DNA of 64,000 nucleotides from Janthinobacterium sp. BJB426 (GTDB lineage Bacteria; Pseudomonadota; Gammaproteobacteria; Burkholderiales; Burkholderiaceae_D): the NCBI RefSeq assembly GCF_002735705.1, contig NZ_PDZL01000017.1, positions 1 to 64,000 on the forward strand, given 5' to 3'. Positions 41,021 to 50,396 of this stretch are shown piece by piece. The stretch's first letter is position 1; each line of letters opens with the position of its first letter. The position numbers were made by a program, and so were the translations under genes. The notes below the pieces were generated by a model. The model saw nothing but the letters and a program-made list of their open reading frames with translations. It was not told where the DNA came from and searched no databases.

Positions 41021-41452
41021 TTATTGACTTGTGCGCGCTTTTTCCTGCTCGATCCAGTCCACCACGGGACCGACGGCGTCCAGGCCGGACAGGCTTTTCG
41101 CCACGCCCAGGTTCAGTGAAATCAGGAAAGAAATGCTGTCGACGGGAATGTCCGGGCAGTATTCGGCAAACGCGGCGCGAAAACGCTCCGATTGCAGCAC
41201 GCGCAAGACTTTCTCACCGCTCATGAATTGCAGCACGCTGGCAATGCTGTGCCCGCCACCCAGCGAGTGGTAGATAAAACGGTTGTACTTCGCGTCGATC
41301 TGCTTGAAATCGAGGGTTTCCTCCGTCATCAGGCCGGCCAGGTAGTACAGCCCCAGGCTGACGCGGAAGAAACCGATGGCTTCGGCACTGGTCATGCCGG
41401 CGCGCGCCACGGCCAGTACCTTGTCCTGCATCGCCTGATCGATCGTTTGCAT
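41021..41452 (-). CDS. Conserved-looking cytoplasmic protein, function unknown
   Basis: 143 residues, mostly helical by inspection, no signal peptide or membrane segment. Notable segments are FFRVSLGLYYLAGLMTEE, YHSLGGGHSIASVLQFM and SISFLISLNLGVAKSLSG. I do not recognise a family. Codon usage and composition match the neighbours, which supports a real gene. It lies 73 bases upstream of coq7 on the same strand and divergent from the natA-type ABC gene. Confidence 0.7.
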   Translation of the reverse strand: MQTIDQAMQDKVLAVARAGMTSAEAIGFFRVSLGLYYLAGLMTEETLDFKQIDAKYNRFIYHSLGGGHSIASVLQFMSGEKVLRVLQSERFRAAFAEYCPDIPVDSISFLISLNLGVAKSLSGLDAVGPVVDWIEQEKARTSQ

Positions 41453-41541
41453 TGCGCTCTCCCGCGCCGTCCGCCGGCGCCCACCGGGCCAGCTTGCATG
41501 AAGATGCTGTTTTTTTCAATAGACCAAACGATATTTCCACC

Positions 41542-41571
41542 TTGCAAGTTACATTTTTTGCATGCTACTCT
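41542..41571 (+). promoter_or_regulatory. Promoter for the natA-natB pair
   Basis: TTGCAA (41542-41547) and TACTCT (41566-41571) are separated by 18 bases, with a TG extension before the -10 (TGCTACTCT). Start of transcription near 41578 fits the translation starts at 41592/41601 and excludes the upstream in-frame codons. Confidence 0.55.
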
Positions 41572-41591
41572 CGTTCTTCACCGTTAAATGG

Positions 41592-42380
41592 ATGAAGCAC
41601 ATGATTGAGGTCAAGCACCTGGCAAAACGTTTCCGCATGCCGCCCCACAAAGGCAAGGCCGTGCACGTCAGCGATCCGCGCGAACATGAGGGCTGGTTTC
41701 ACGCCGTGCGTGACGTCAGTTTCAGCTGCGCTCCCGGCGAAGTGCTGGGCCTGCTGGGCCCGAATGGCGCCGGCAAGACGACCACCCTGCGCCTGCTGTC
41801 GACGGCCTTGCAAGCGGACGCGGGCAGTGCCCTCGTCAACGGCGTCGACGTGCTGCGCCAGCCGCTGGTGGCGCGCCAGAGCATCGGTTTCCTGTCCGGT
41901 TCGACAGGCTTGTATGGCCGCCTGACGGCGCGCGAGAACGTGGAATATTTTGGCCGCCTGCATGGCATGCCGGCCGACAAGCTGAAACACCGCTGCGACG
42001 AACTGTTTTCCCTGCTGCAGATGGAGGAATACGGCGGCAAGCGGGCCGATCAATTGTCGACGGGCATGAAACAGAAGTGCGCGATCGCCCGCACCGTCGT
42101 GCACGAGCCGCAGGTGGTGATCCTCGACGAGCCGACCTCGGGCCTGGACGTGATGTCGGCCAAGATCCTGCTCGACTTCATCGCCAGCTACAAGGCGCTG
42201 CGCGTGCCGCTGATCTTTTCCACGCACCACCTGCACGAGGTGGAAAAGCTGTGCGACCGCGTCTGCATCATCAACCGCGGCACCACCGCCTTCAATGGCA
42301 CGGTCAACGAACTGCGCCACCTGGGCGGCAGTACCGATCTGTACGACGCCTTTGTCAGCGTCATCAACCAGGGAGCCTGA
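41592..42380 (+). CDS. natA: ABC transporter ATP-binding protein (NatA-type)
   Basis: About 262 residues: Walker [16 protein letters not shown]-loop region [15 protein letters not shown], signature [13 protein letters not shown], Walker [14 protein letters not shown] and the H-loop STHHLHE. The signature LSTGMKQK and the N-terminal insertion ([15 protein letters not shown]) resemble NatA of Na+-extruding ABC exporters. ATG at 41592 chosen; 41601 is possible. The next gene, 3 bases away, encodes its permease. Na+ as substrate is inference from family resemblance. Confidence 0.88.
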   Translation: MKHMIEVKHLAKRFRMPPHKGKAVHVSDPREHEGWFHAVRDVSFSCAPGEVLGLLGPNGAGKTTTLRLLSTALQADAGSALVNGVDVLRQPLVARQSIGFLSGSTGLYGRLTARENVEYFGRLHGMPADKLKHRCDELFSLLQMEEYGGKRADQLSTGMKQKCAIARTVVHEPQVVILDEPTSGLDVMSAKILLDFIASYKALRVPLIFSTHHLHEVEKLCDRVCIINRGTTAFNGTVNELRHLGGSTDLYDAFVSVINQGA

Positions 42381-42383
42381 GCC

Positions 42384-43580
42384 ATGTGGACCATTTATCT
42401 GAAAGAGTTGCTGGAACTCACGCGCGACCGCAAGACGCTGATCTTCACCATCCTCATCCCCATCTTTGCCATGCCGCTGATCTTTGGCGGCTTTGCTTAT
42501 GTTTCAAGCAATATGTTCAAGAACGCGAAGACGGCGGAAATGCGCTACGCGCTGTTCGGCAAGGACCATTCGCCGGGCTTGAGCGGGCGTTTTGCCCAGC
42601 AGCACAACCTGCGCGAAGTGCCGCTGGCCAGCGAGGGCGACATCCGCCGCGCCATCGGCGACGACACGATCAAGTTCGCCGTCGTCATTCCGCCCCGGTT
42701 TGAAGAGGCGCTGCAGCAACAGCAGCAAGCCAAGGTAGTGCTGCACTACAACAGCGCCAGCACGGTCGACGTGACGCAGCAGCGGGTGCGCGAGATCGTC
42801 GAGGCGTATAACGCCAGCCTGCGCGAAAGCGCGCTGTCGGCCCTGAACCTGAGCCCGGCCCAGCTGGCCTTTGCCCTGCACCCCATCGTGCTCGATAAGC
42901 AGTCGACGGCCAACGAGCGCGAGCAGATGGGCGCCATCGTCGGCGGCATGCTGCCCTATCTGCTGCTGATGGTGTGCCTGACGGCGGCCATGTATCCGGC
43001 CATCGACCTGGGCGCGGGCGAAAAGGAACGGGGCACCCTGGAAACCCTGCTGCTGGCGCCCGTGCCGCGCAGCGCCATCGTGCTGGCCAAGTTCCTCGTG
43101 CTGTTTACGGTGGGCATGACCTCGGCCGTGCTGATGGTGGGCAGCATGGGCGCCCTGCTGGCCTTCTTCGGCAGTTCGCTCGAAGGCAACATGGCCGTCA
43201 TGGTGCGCAGCATCGGCTTGCCCGACCTGGCCATGGTGACCCTGATGCTGGTGCCGACGGCCGCCATCTTCGCTTCGCTGCTGCTGTCGATCTCGATCTA
43301 TGCGAAAAGCTACAAGGAAGCGGCCGGCATGATCACGCCATTGATGCTGTTCGTCATCCTGCCCACGGTGGCGGCCATGCTGCCCGGCGTCGAACTGAAC
43401 TGGATGTGGGCCATGGTGCCGCTGACCAACGTGTCGCTGGCCATGAAGGAACTGGTCAAGGGCACCATGGATTACCGCATGTTCGGCGTCATCCTGGCCT
43501 CGACCACGGTGATCGCGGGCGCCCTGCTGATGCTGTGCCGCTGGTGGTTCAATCGCGAATCCGTACTCTTCCGCAACTAG
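42384..43580 (+). CDS. natB: ABC-2 type permease (NatB-type)
   Basis: 398 residues. An N-terminal transmembrane helix (about 22-44) precedes a large extracytoplasmic domain (about 45-175, containing Gln-rich EEALQQQQQAK), then five further helices ending in LASTTVIAGALLMLCRWWF. The cytoplasmic coupling stretch GAGEKERGTLETLLLAPVPR is typical of ABC-2/NatB permeases. It partners the preceding ATPase; their open frames are 3 bases apart. Confidence 0.9.
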   Translation: MWTIYLKELLELTRDRKTLIFTILIPIFAMPLIFGGFAYVSSNMFKNAKTAEMRYALFGKDHSPGLSGRFAQQHNLREVPLASEGDIRRAIGDDTIKFAVVIPPRFEEALQQQQQAKVVLHYNSASTVDVTQQRVREIVEAYNASLRESALSALNLSPAQLAFALHPIVLDKQSTANEREQMGAIVGGMLPYLLLMVCLTAAMYPAIDLGAGEKERGTLETLLLAPVPRSAIVLAKFLVLFTVGMTSAVLMVGSMGALLAFFGSSLEGNMAVMVRSIGLPDLAMVTLMLVPTAAIFASLLLSISIYAKSYKEAAGMITPLMLFVILPTVAAMLPGVELNWMWAMVPLTNVSLAMKELVKGTMDYRMFGVILASTTVIAGALLMLCRWWFNRESVLFRN

Positions 43581-43598
43581 ACCCGCGAACAAGGGCGA

Positions 43599-43621
43599 AG
43601 CGGGGTGCCGTCCACCCCGCT
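43599..43621 (+). terminator. Hairpin after natB, possible transcript end
   Basis: AGCGGGGTG (43599-43607) pairs exactly with CACCCCGCT (43613-43621) around 5 bases, 18 bases past the natB stop. No T run follows. A TACAAT box at 43690-43695 suggests that the next ABC genes have their own promoter. Confidence 0.5.
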
Positions 43622-43750
43622 CAGCTGCACTCTGGGCACGCGAAAATGCCGTGTATCGCATGCAACTGCCCAGTACGTCTTAAATTCAATACAATGCCAG
43701 CATAGAGAAGCCCTGCACCATCGGGCTGCAACGCATGAGTTAGGAGTTGT

Positions 43751-44644
43751 ATGGAATTGCAGATTCGCAAATTGTCGAAGACCTACGCGAATGGCGTGGT
43801 GGCGCTGGATAACGTGTCGCTGACGATACCGCCCGGGATGTTTGGCTTGCTGGGCCCGAATGGCGCCGGCAAGTCGACTCTGATGCGCACCCTGGCCACC
43901 TTGCAGGAATGCGATTCCGGCTCCATTTTCTTCGGCGACTACGACGTGCTTGACGACAAGGACGAGATCCGCCGCATGCTGGGCTACCTGCCGCAAGACT
44001 TCGGCCTGTACCCGAAAGTGACGGCCTACGAGCTGCTCGACCACTTCGCCACCTTGAAAGGCCTGTCGCAACGGGCGCGCCGGCGCGAGGTCGTCGATGG
44101 CCTGTTGCAGCAAACCAATTTGTTCGACGTGCGCCACCAGCGCCTGGGCAGCTTTTCCGGCGGCATGCGCCAGCGCTTCGGCATCGCGCAAGCCCTGCTG
44201 GGCGACCCGAAACTGATCATCGTCGACGAGCCGACGGCCGGCCTCGACCCGCAGGAGCGGGTCCGCTTCCATAATCTGCTGTCCGACATCGGCGAAGACA
44301 AGACGGTAATCCTGTCGACCCATATCGTCTCCGACGTGGCCGACCTGTGCGCCAACATGGCCATCATCAACAAGGGGCATTTACTGCTGTGCGGCAAGAC
44401 TCAGGAACTGATCGACGAAGTCAGCTGCAAGATCTGGGCGCGCTTTGTCGAAAAGAAAGAGCTGGCCAGCTTCCAGCAACGCCACGCCGTCATTTCCACG
44501 CGCTTGCTGTCGGGCCGCACCTTGATCCACGTTTACAGCGACGACGATCCGGGCGATGGCTTCGAGGAAGCCATCGGCGACCTGGAAGACCTGTATTTCG
44601 CCACCATTGCCGGGCGCCACCGCGTCGCCCCGCAATGCGACTGA
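43751..44644 (+). CDS. ABC transporter ATP-binding protein paired with the permease-peptidase
   Basis: 297 residues: Walker [19 protein letters not shown]-loop [11 protein letters not shown], signature [18 protein letters not shown], Walker [15 protein letters not shown]-loop [12 protein letters not shown], and a C-terminal extension of about 75 residues. The signature and helical region resemble ATPases that serve ABC-2 permeases fused to M1 peptidases. The stop is 10 bases before the start of that fusion gene. Confidence 0.92.
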   Translation: MELQIRKLSKTYANGVVALDNVSLTIPPGMFGLLGPNGAGKSTLMRTLATLQECDSGSIFFGDYDVLDDKDEIRRMLGYLPQDFGLYPKVTAYELLDHFATLKGLSQRARRREVVDGLLQQTNLFDVRHQRLGSFSGGMRQRFGIAQALLGDPKLIIVDEPTAGLDPQERVRFHNLLSDIGEDKTVILSTHIVSDVADLCANMAIINKGHLLLCGKTQELIDEVSCKIWARFVEKKELASFQQRHAVISTRLLSGRTLIHVYSDDDPGDGFEEAIGDLEDLYFATIAGRHRVAPQCD

Positions 44645-44654
44645 GGGGGCGGCC

Positions 44655-47600
44655 ATGTTTGCCATCGCCCGCTTTGAAGCGCGACAGCGGCTCAAGCTGC
44701 TGTCCACCTGGGTGTATTTCGTCATGTTCCTGGCGCTGGCCATGCTGTGGATGGCTGCGGCCGGAGGCGTCTTCAAGGAAGCGAGCATCAGTTTCGGCGG
44801 CAAGTTCCTGATCAACGCGCCCCGCTCGCTGGCATTTACGTGCAGCCTGCTGGGCTGTTTCGGCGCCGTGGTGGTGGCCGCCATGATGGGCCGCTCGGTG
44901 CAGCAGGATTTCGAGTACGGCATGCAGCATTTCTTCTTCAGCGCACCGATCAAGAAGTACCAGTACGTATTCGGCCGCTTCCTCGGTGCTTATCTGGTAC
45001 TGGCCGTGGTGTTTTCCAGCATCGTCATCGGCGCCTGGCTGGGCGCCTGGCTGCCCGGCATCGATCCGGAACGGCTGGGACCGCAACGGGCGCTGGCCTA
45101 TCTGATGCCCTACGTCTTTACGCTGCTGCCGAACCTGTTCATCTTTGGCGCCATCTTCTTCGTCATCGCGGCCCTGACGCGGCGCATGCTGCCCGTGTAC
45201 ATCAGCTCGGTGGTCATGCTGATCGGCTACCTGGTGGCGCCCTCGCTGGCGCGCGACCTCGACTACAAGACCCTGGCCGCCCTGATCGACCCCTTCGGCA
45301 CCACGGCACTGATACGCCTGACGGAGTACTGGCCGAATGCGGAGCGCAACACGCGCCTGCTGACCCTGGAGGGCGTGTACCTGCTGAACCGCGCCATCTG
45401 GTCCGGCTTCGCCTTGGTGGCCTTGCTGCTCGGCTACTGGCGCTTCCAGTTCCACGCGACGACGGACGCGGGCGCCGGCAAGCGCCGCAGCGAAGGCGAC
45501 GTGCCGCTGCGCCTGTCGAACGCTTCGCTGTCGACGCAGGAAACACCGGACTTCGCGCAGCGCAACCTGGCCGCCCTGCTCGTCAAGATGAGCTGGCTGA
45601 ACCTGCGCGAAACCATCAAGAACATCTATTTTGTCGTCATCGTGCTGGCCGGCGTGCTGACCATGTACGCGGGCGCGCTGGACATGGGCTCCATCTACGG
45701 CACGAATACATATCCGGTGACGGAAAAGGTGCTGGACATGGTCAGCGCCTCGTTCGCCCTGTTCATGCTGATCATTACCACCTTCTATGCGGGCGAACTG
45801 GTGTGGCGCGAACGCGAGGCGGGCACGTACCTGATGCTCGACGCCCTGCCCGTGCCGAACTGGCTGCCCCTGCTGTCGAAACTGTTTGCGCTGATCGGCC
45901 TGCAAGCCTTGCTGAGTCTGGTCATCATGCTGTGCGGCATGTCGATCCAGGTCTTCAAGGGTTATTACCGCCTCGACCCCGGCCTGTACCTGGAATCGCT
46001 GTTCCTGTCGCACCTGCCGTCCTACGCGCTGATCGCCGTGCTGGCCATCTTCCTGCAGGTATTGATCAATCACAAATACCTGGCGTATTTCGCCATGATT
46101 CTGTACCACATCGCCAGCATCAGCTTTTCCTCGCTGGGCCTGGGCGATCCGCTGCTGCTGTACGGCAACACGCCAGGCTTCGTGTATTCGGCCATGAACG
46201 GCGCCGGCCACTATCTGCTGCGCGAGCGCTGGTACTTGCTGTACTGGAGCGGCGCGGCCGTCATGTTGACGGTGCTGTCGCTGCTGTTCTGGCCCCGCGG
46301 CGCTCAGGACAGCTGGCGCATCCGCCTGCGCCTGGCGCGCCACGGCCTGACGCAGGGCGTGCTGGCCAGCTTTGCCGGCGGCGCCCTGCTCTTCGTCGGC
46401 GCCGGCGCGGTGCTGTTCTACGTCTTCCACGTGGCCAACGATTACAAATCCGACTACGCCCGCGATGCGGACCGCGCCAGTGTCGAGCGCCAGTACCGCA
46501 AGTTTGCCACCACGCCACAGCCGAGAATCACCGACGTGAAACTCGACGTGGCCATCTACCCGGCGCAGCGCAGCCTCACCGTCACGGGCCGCTATGTGCT
46601 GCAAAACAAGACCAGCTTGCCGATCAGCCACATTTTTGTGCAGCAAGACCCGACCGCCACCATGCGCCTGCGTTTCGATGCGCGCGTGCATCCCGGCCTC
46701 GATGACGGCAAGCTGGGCTTTTACAGCTACCGCCTGGCCGCGCCGCTGGCGCCGGGCGCCACCCTGGGCCTCGATTTCGACGTCCGCTATGCGCCATGCG
46801 GCATCTTCGGCCTGGGCCAGGATACGCCCGTGGTGGCCAACGGCACCTTCTTCACGAATGCCGTGCTGCCGCACATCGGTTACCAGCCGCAGCAGGAACT
46901 GACGGACCCGCGCGACCGCAAGAAACATGGCTTGCCCGCGCGCGAACGGGCCTTGCCGCGCGACGATGCGAAGGGACTGGCCGACAATTACGTCAGTAAC
47001 GACGCCGACCGCATCAACTTTGACGCCACCGTCAGCACCGTCGACGGCCAGACGGCCATCGCGCCGGGCATGCTCGACAACGACTGGATCGCCAAGGGCC
47101 GCCATTACTTCCATTACACGATGGAACAGCCGATCCTGAATTTCTATGCGTTCCAGTCGGCCCGCTACGCCGTCAAGCACGAGCGCTGGCAAGACGTGGC
47201 CATCGACGTGTATTACCACCCTGGCCATGAATACAATCTCGATCGCTTCGTGCGCGGCAGCAAGGAAGCGCTCGAGTACTACTCGAAAAACTTCGGCCCC
47301 TACCAGCACAAGATCCTGCGCATCGTCGAATTCCCCCGCTACGCCACGTTTGCGCAATCGTTCCCGAACACGATTCCATATTCGGAAGGGCTGGGCTTCA
47401 TCGCCAGGGTCGACGACAAGAACCCGAAGGACATCGATTATCCGTTCTACGTCACGGCGCATGAAGTGGCGCACCAATGGTGGGCGCATCAATTGGTGGG
47501 CGGCAATACAAGGGGCGCTACCGTGCTCAGCGAAACCCTGGCCGAATATTCGGCCCTGATGGTGATGAAGAAAAGCGTGGGGCCGGCCAAGATGCGCCGC

Positions 47601-48233
47601 TTCCTGCGCTATGACCTGAATCAATACCTGATGGGACGCAGCGAAGAGCGCAAGAAGGAATTGCCGCTGGCCGAGAATGAAAACCAGGCCTACATCCACT
47701 ATCACAAGGGCAGCCTGGCCATGTACTTGCTGCAAGACATCATCGGCGAAGACAAGGTCAACGGCGTGCTGCGCGAGCTGCTCAAGACCTATGGCCAGAA
47801 AGGCCCGCCGTATGCCAGCGTAACGGCCCTGGTCCAGGGCTTGCGCCAGGTCACGCCGCCCGAGCAGGCTTACCTGATCGATGACCTGTTCGAAAAAATC
47901 GTGCTGTTCGACAACCGCGCCCTGTCGGCCACGGCCACCAAACGCAGCGATGGCAAGTACGCCGTCACCGTCAAGGTGCAGGCCAGCAAATTGACGGCTG
48001 GCGAACAGGGAGAGGAACACGACGCACCCCTGCACGACTGGATCGAGATCGGCGTCGACGACGCGAATGGCCATCCGCTGCTGCGCGAACGCCTGCGCAT
48101 GACGGCGCGAGAAGCGAGCTATACCGTCATCGTCGGCAGCCGACCCGGCAAGGCGGGCATCGATCCCGACAACAAGCTGATCGACCGCAAGCCCGATGAC
48201 AATATGGTCACCGTTGACATCGCCGAACCATGA
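44655..48233 (+). CDS. ABC-2 permease fused to an M1-type zinc aminopeptidase
   Basis: 1192 residues from ATG 44655 (GAGGGGGC upstream). The N-terminal half holds two ABC-2 permease modules of about six helices each (residues about 15-260 and 310-560). A last helix (about 565-590, [20 protein letters not shown]) exports the C-terminal 600 residues. That part carries a beta-sandwich then a gluzincin domain with H936-E937-x2-H940 (AHEVAHQWW) and a probable third ligand Glu960 in LSETLAEY. The classic GAMEN exopeptidase motif is not visible; the equivalent region reads [13 protein letters not shown]. The domain order suggests that an ATP-driven permease carries an extracytoplasmic peptidase. Substrate unknown. 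A bidirectional terminator follows immediately. Confidence 0.93.
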   Translation: MFAIARFEARQRLKLLSTWVYFVMFLALAMLWMAAAGGVFKEASISFGGKFLINAPRSLAFTCSLLGCFGAVVVAAMMGRSVQQDFEYGMQHFFFSAPIKKYQYVFGRFLGAYLVLAVVFSSIVIGAWLGAWLPGIDPERLGPQRALAYLMPYVFTLLPNLFIFGAIFFVIAALTRRMLPVYISSVVMLIGYLVAPSLARDLDYKTLAALIDPFGTTALIRLTEYWPNAERNTRLLTLEGVYLLNRAIWSGFALVALLLGYWRFQFHATTDAGAGKRRSEGDVPLRLSNASLSTQETPDFAQRNLAALLVKMSWLNLRETIKNIYFVVIVLAGVLTMYAGALDMGSIYGTNTYPVTEKVLDMVSASFALFMLIITTFYAGELVWREREAGTYLMLDALPVPNWLPLLSKLFALIGLQALLSLVIMLCGMSIQVFKGYYRLDPGLYLESLFLSHLPSYALIAVLAIFLQVLINHKYLAYFAMILYHIASISFSSLGLGDPLLLYGNTPGFVYSAMNGAGHYLLRERWYLLYWSGAAVMLTVLSLLFWPRGAQDSWRIRLRLARHGLTQGVLASFAGGALLFVGAGAVLFYVFHVANDYKSDYARDADRASVERQYRKFATTPQPRITDVKLDVAIYPAQRSLTVTGRYVLQNKTSLPISHIFVQQDPTATMRLRFDARVHPGLDDGKLGFYSYRLAAPLAPGATLGLDFDVRYAPCGIFGLGQDTPVVANGTFFTNAVLPHIGYQPQQELTDPRDRKKHGLPARERALPRDDAKGLADNYVSNDADRINFDATVSTVDGQTAIAPGMLDNDWIAKGRHYFHYTMEQPILNFYAFQSARYAVKHERWQDVAIDVYYHPGHEYNLDRFVRGSKEALEYYSKNFGPYQHKILRIVEFPRYATFAQSFPNTIPYSEGLGFIARVDDKNPKDIDYPFYVTAHEVAHQWWAHQLVGGNTRGATVLSETLAEYSALMVMKKSVGPAKMRRFLRYDLNQYLMGRSEERKKELPLAENENQAYIHYHKGSLAMYLLQDIIGEDKVNGVLRELLKTYGQKGPPYASVTALVQGLRQVTPPEQAYLIDDLFEKIVLFDNRALSATATKRSDGKYAVTVKVQASKLTAGEQGEEHDAPLHDWIEIGVDDANGHPLLRERLRMTAREASYTVIVGSRPGKAGIDPDNKLIDRKPDDNMVTVDIAEP

Positions 48234-48234
48234 C

Positions 48235-48270
48235 AAAAAATGGCCACCCTGAACAGGTGGCCATTTTTTT
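48235..48270. terminator. Bidirectional terminator after the permease-peptidase gene
   Basis: AAAAAATGGCCACC (48235-48248) pairs with GGTGGCCATTTTTTT (48257-48270), giving A and T runs on both sides. It serves the convergent DUF4279-like gene as well. Confidence 0.9.
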
Positions 48271-48286
48271 CAGTGTCAGGCGTTCA

Positions 48287-48670
48287 TCAAGCCTCGGCGC
48301 AGCGCGTCACCAGGCTCAGGCTGATGCCCATTTCCGTCAGGTGCTGCATGTCGGCCAGGGTCAGGTCGAGCGGCGTGTCGACCGTGTCGTCGCCGCTCAG
48401 TTCCAGTTGCAGCTCGGCAACGATGCGCGGCATGGTGAAGCTGACGCCACGCGAGCGGCATTCGGCCAGGTAGCTGCGTATGCGCGAGGGCAATACTTGC
48501 GATTTGGGCGCCTGCGCGATCAGCACTTCAAAACCGGAATCGAGATGCACGCGGCCCGCGCCCTTCGCCTCGCCCTTGCGCCATTGCCGTTCAGGATCCG
48601 TGGGCAAGACTTCGAGGATGGATTTGAGCGTGGGGTCGTCCCCATGCACCGACAGCTTCGCCATATTCAT
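48287..48670 (-). CDS. DUF4279-like protein, function unknown
   Basis: 127 residues. The pattern of a small beta domain (KLSVHGDDPTLKSILEVL, then PERQWRKGEAKGAGRVHLDS, then SRIRSYLAECRSRGVSFTMP) resembles DUF4279 proteins, where a WRKG motif is typical. No signal peptide. No partner gene is evident; it is convergent with the ABC cluster and lies before katA. The family assignment is from memory of the pattern, not a search. Confidence 0.65.
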   Translation of the reverse strand: MNMAKLSVHGDDPTLKSILEVLPTDPERQWRKGEAKGAGRVHLDSGFEVLIAQAPKSQVLPSRIRSYLAECRSRGVSFTMPRIVAELQLELSGDDTVDTPLDLTLADMQHLTEMGISLSLVTRCAEA

Positions 48671-48803
48671 ATTGCAAGACTTTCTAGTCAGGACGCCGCC
48701 AGGAAGGCGGCGCGATCATCAGACCGACAAGTCTACGCATGGAAGGCAAATATGTCCATACGGCAATATTTGGTATCCCACTCTAATTTGTGCTGCATCA
48801 ACA

Positions 48804-48831
48804 GCAGGCGGAACATACTTGTTCCGCCTGC
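48804..48831 (-). terminator. Hairpin after katA
   Basis: GCAGGCGGAACA (48804-48815) and TGTTCCGCCTGC (48820-48831) form a perfect 12-bp stem with a TACT loop, 10 bases past the katA stop. There is no T run, so termination may need a factor. Confidence 0.6.
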
Positions 48832-48840
48832 AACATCCGC

Positions 48841-50304
48841 TTACACGGTCACGCCACGCGCCTGCAAGGCGGCCCGCACGCCGGCGCCGTAGGCCGCATC
48901 GGCCCGCTCGAAATGCCCGAGCTGACGCTGCAAGGTTTCCGTCCGCACCTGGCTCAACGGGCCAGCCAGGTTGTCGAACAGGTTTTGCTTCGCCTGGGCG
49001 GACATCAAGCGGAACAGATTACCGGCTTGCGTAAAGTCATCTTCCACGCCGCGACCATCGTAGCGCGCCGCGCCGCCATCGAGCGCCAGCGCCCCCTCAC
49101 CGTGGCCCAGCCCTTGCGGCTGCGTGCCTGCCGCCGCCACGTTCGCGTAATTGCGCGCTGCGCCGCCGTTGTGGATCGCCATGCCGCCATCGCGCTGCTG
49201 GTTGTGGAAGGGACAGCGGGCCGCATTCACGGGCAGATGCTGGTGGTTGGTGCCGACCCGGTACAGCTGGGCGTCGTGGTAGGCGAACAAGCGACCTTGC
49301 AGCATCTTGTCCGGCGAGTAACCCATGCCGGGCACGGCGTTGGCCGGCGAAAAGGCGGCTTGCTCGACTTCCGCGTGGTAGTTGTCCGGGTTGCGGTTCA
49401 GCTCGAAAATACCGACCGGCAGCAGCGGGAAGTCCGCGTGCGGCCACACTTTCGTCAGGTCGAACGGGTTCCAGCCCGTGCGCTGCTCCCATGCATCGAG
49501 TTGCTCCTGCGTCGCCACCTGCAGCTTGACTTCCCACTGCGGGAAATCGCCGCGCTCGATGGCGCCGAACAGGTCGCGCTGGGCGTAATCGGGATCGGCG
49601 CCGGCCAGGCGCCCCGCTTCCGCCGCAGGCAAATTCTTGATGCCCTGGCGCGTCTTGAAGTGCCATTTCACGTACACGCGCTGGCCGTCGGCATTGATCA
49701 GGCTATACGTGTGGCTGCCGAAGCCATCCATGTGACGGTAGCCGTCTGGCGTGCCCCGGTCCGAGAACAGCATGGTGACCTGGTGCAGGCTTTCCGGCGC
49801 ATGGCTCCAGAAATCGAACATCATCTCGGCCGATTTCAAGTTGCTTTGCGGATCGCGCTTTTGCGTGTGGACGAAATCGGGGAACTTGATCGGGTCCTTG
49901 ATGAAAAACATGGGCGTGTTGTTGCCAACCAAATCCCAGTTGCCCTCTTCCGTATAGAAACGCACAGCAAAGCCGCGCGGATCGCGTTCCGTGTCTGCAC
50001 TGCCGCGTTCGCCGCCGACGGTGGAGAAACGGGCGAAAGTCGCCGTCTGCTTGCCCACTTCAGCAAACAATTTGGCCTTGGTGTAGCGCGAAATGTCGTG
50101 CGTGACGGTAAAGGTGCCGTAGGCGCCAGAACCTTTGGCGTGCACGACGCGCTCGGGGATACGCTCGCGGTTGAAATGCTGGAGTTTTTCGATCAGGTGA
50201 AAGTCTTGCAGCAGCAGCGGGCCGCGGGGGCCGGCACTGATGGAATTCTGGTTGTCGGCGACGGGGATGCCCGAGGCGGTACTGAATGGCGGCTGTTGGC
50301 TCAT
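48841..50304 (-). CDS. katA: Monofunctional heme catalase
   Basis: Disproportionates hydrogen peroxide. 487 residues, the small-subunit (clade 3) size. Landmarks: distal His in RVVHAKGSGAYGTFTVT, Asn in VGNNTPMFFIKDP, and the proximal heme Tyr motif RLFAYHDAQLYRVG. The ATG at 50304 has GAAGGAAA upstream. The 92-base gap upstream is AT-rich and contains an imperfect palindrome, so a dedicated regulated promoter is likely. Confidence 0.97.
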   Translation of the reverse strand: MSQQPPFSTASGIPVADNQNSISAGPRGPLLLQDFHLIEKLQHFNRERIPERVVHAKGSGAYGTFTVTHDISRYTKAKLFAEVGKQTATFARFSTVGGERGSADTERDPRGFAVRFYTEEGNWDLVGNNTPMFFIKDPIKFPDFVHTQKRDPQSNLKSAEMMFDFWSHAPESLHQVTMLFSDRGTPDGYRHMDGFGSHTYSLINADGQRVYVKWHFKTRQGIKNLPAAEAGRLAGADPDYAQRDLFGAIERGDFPQWEVKLQVATQEQLDAWEQRTGWNPFDLTKVWPHADFPLLPVGIFELNRNPDNYHAEVEQAAFSPANAVPGMGYSPDKMLQGRLFAYHDAQLYRVGTNHQHLPVNAARCPFHNQQRDGGMAIHNGGAARNYANVAAAGTQPQGLGHGEGALALDGGAARYDGRGVEDDFTQAGNLFRLMSAQAKQNLFDNLAGPLSQVRTETLQRQLGHFERADAAYGAGVRAALQARGVTV

Positions 50305-50396
50305 GCTGCTTTTCCTTCGTTGTTGACTAATGGAACCAGTGTAACGAGGTCAACAACAAAGGAAAAGTTAATTGATTTTATCGATCTGATAGATAT
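50305..50396 (-). promoter_or_regulatory. AT-rich katA promoter region with imperfect palindrome
   Basis: The gap contains ATCGAT-CTG-ATAGAT (about 50380-50394), where the right half reversed is ATCTAT, matching the left half at 5 of 6 positions, within an A/T-rich stretch unusual for this genome. LysR-type regulators such as OxyR recognise ATAG/CTAT half-sites. The match to the full four-part OxyR consensus is incomplete. Confidence 0.35.

Noticed and set aside
44490..48236. A 1248-codon minus-strand frame opposite the permease-peptidase gene
   Set aside because: No recognisable domains and antisense-type composition; the plus-strand frame has permease and peptidase motifs.
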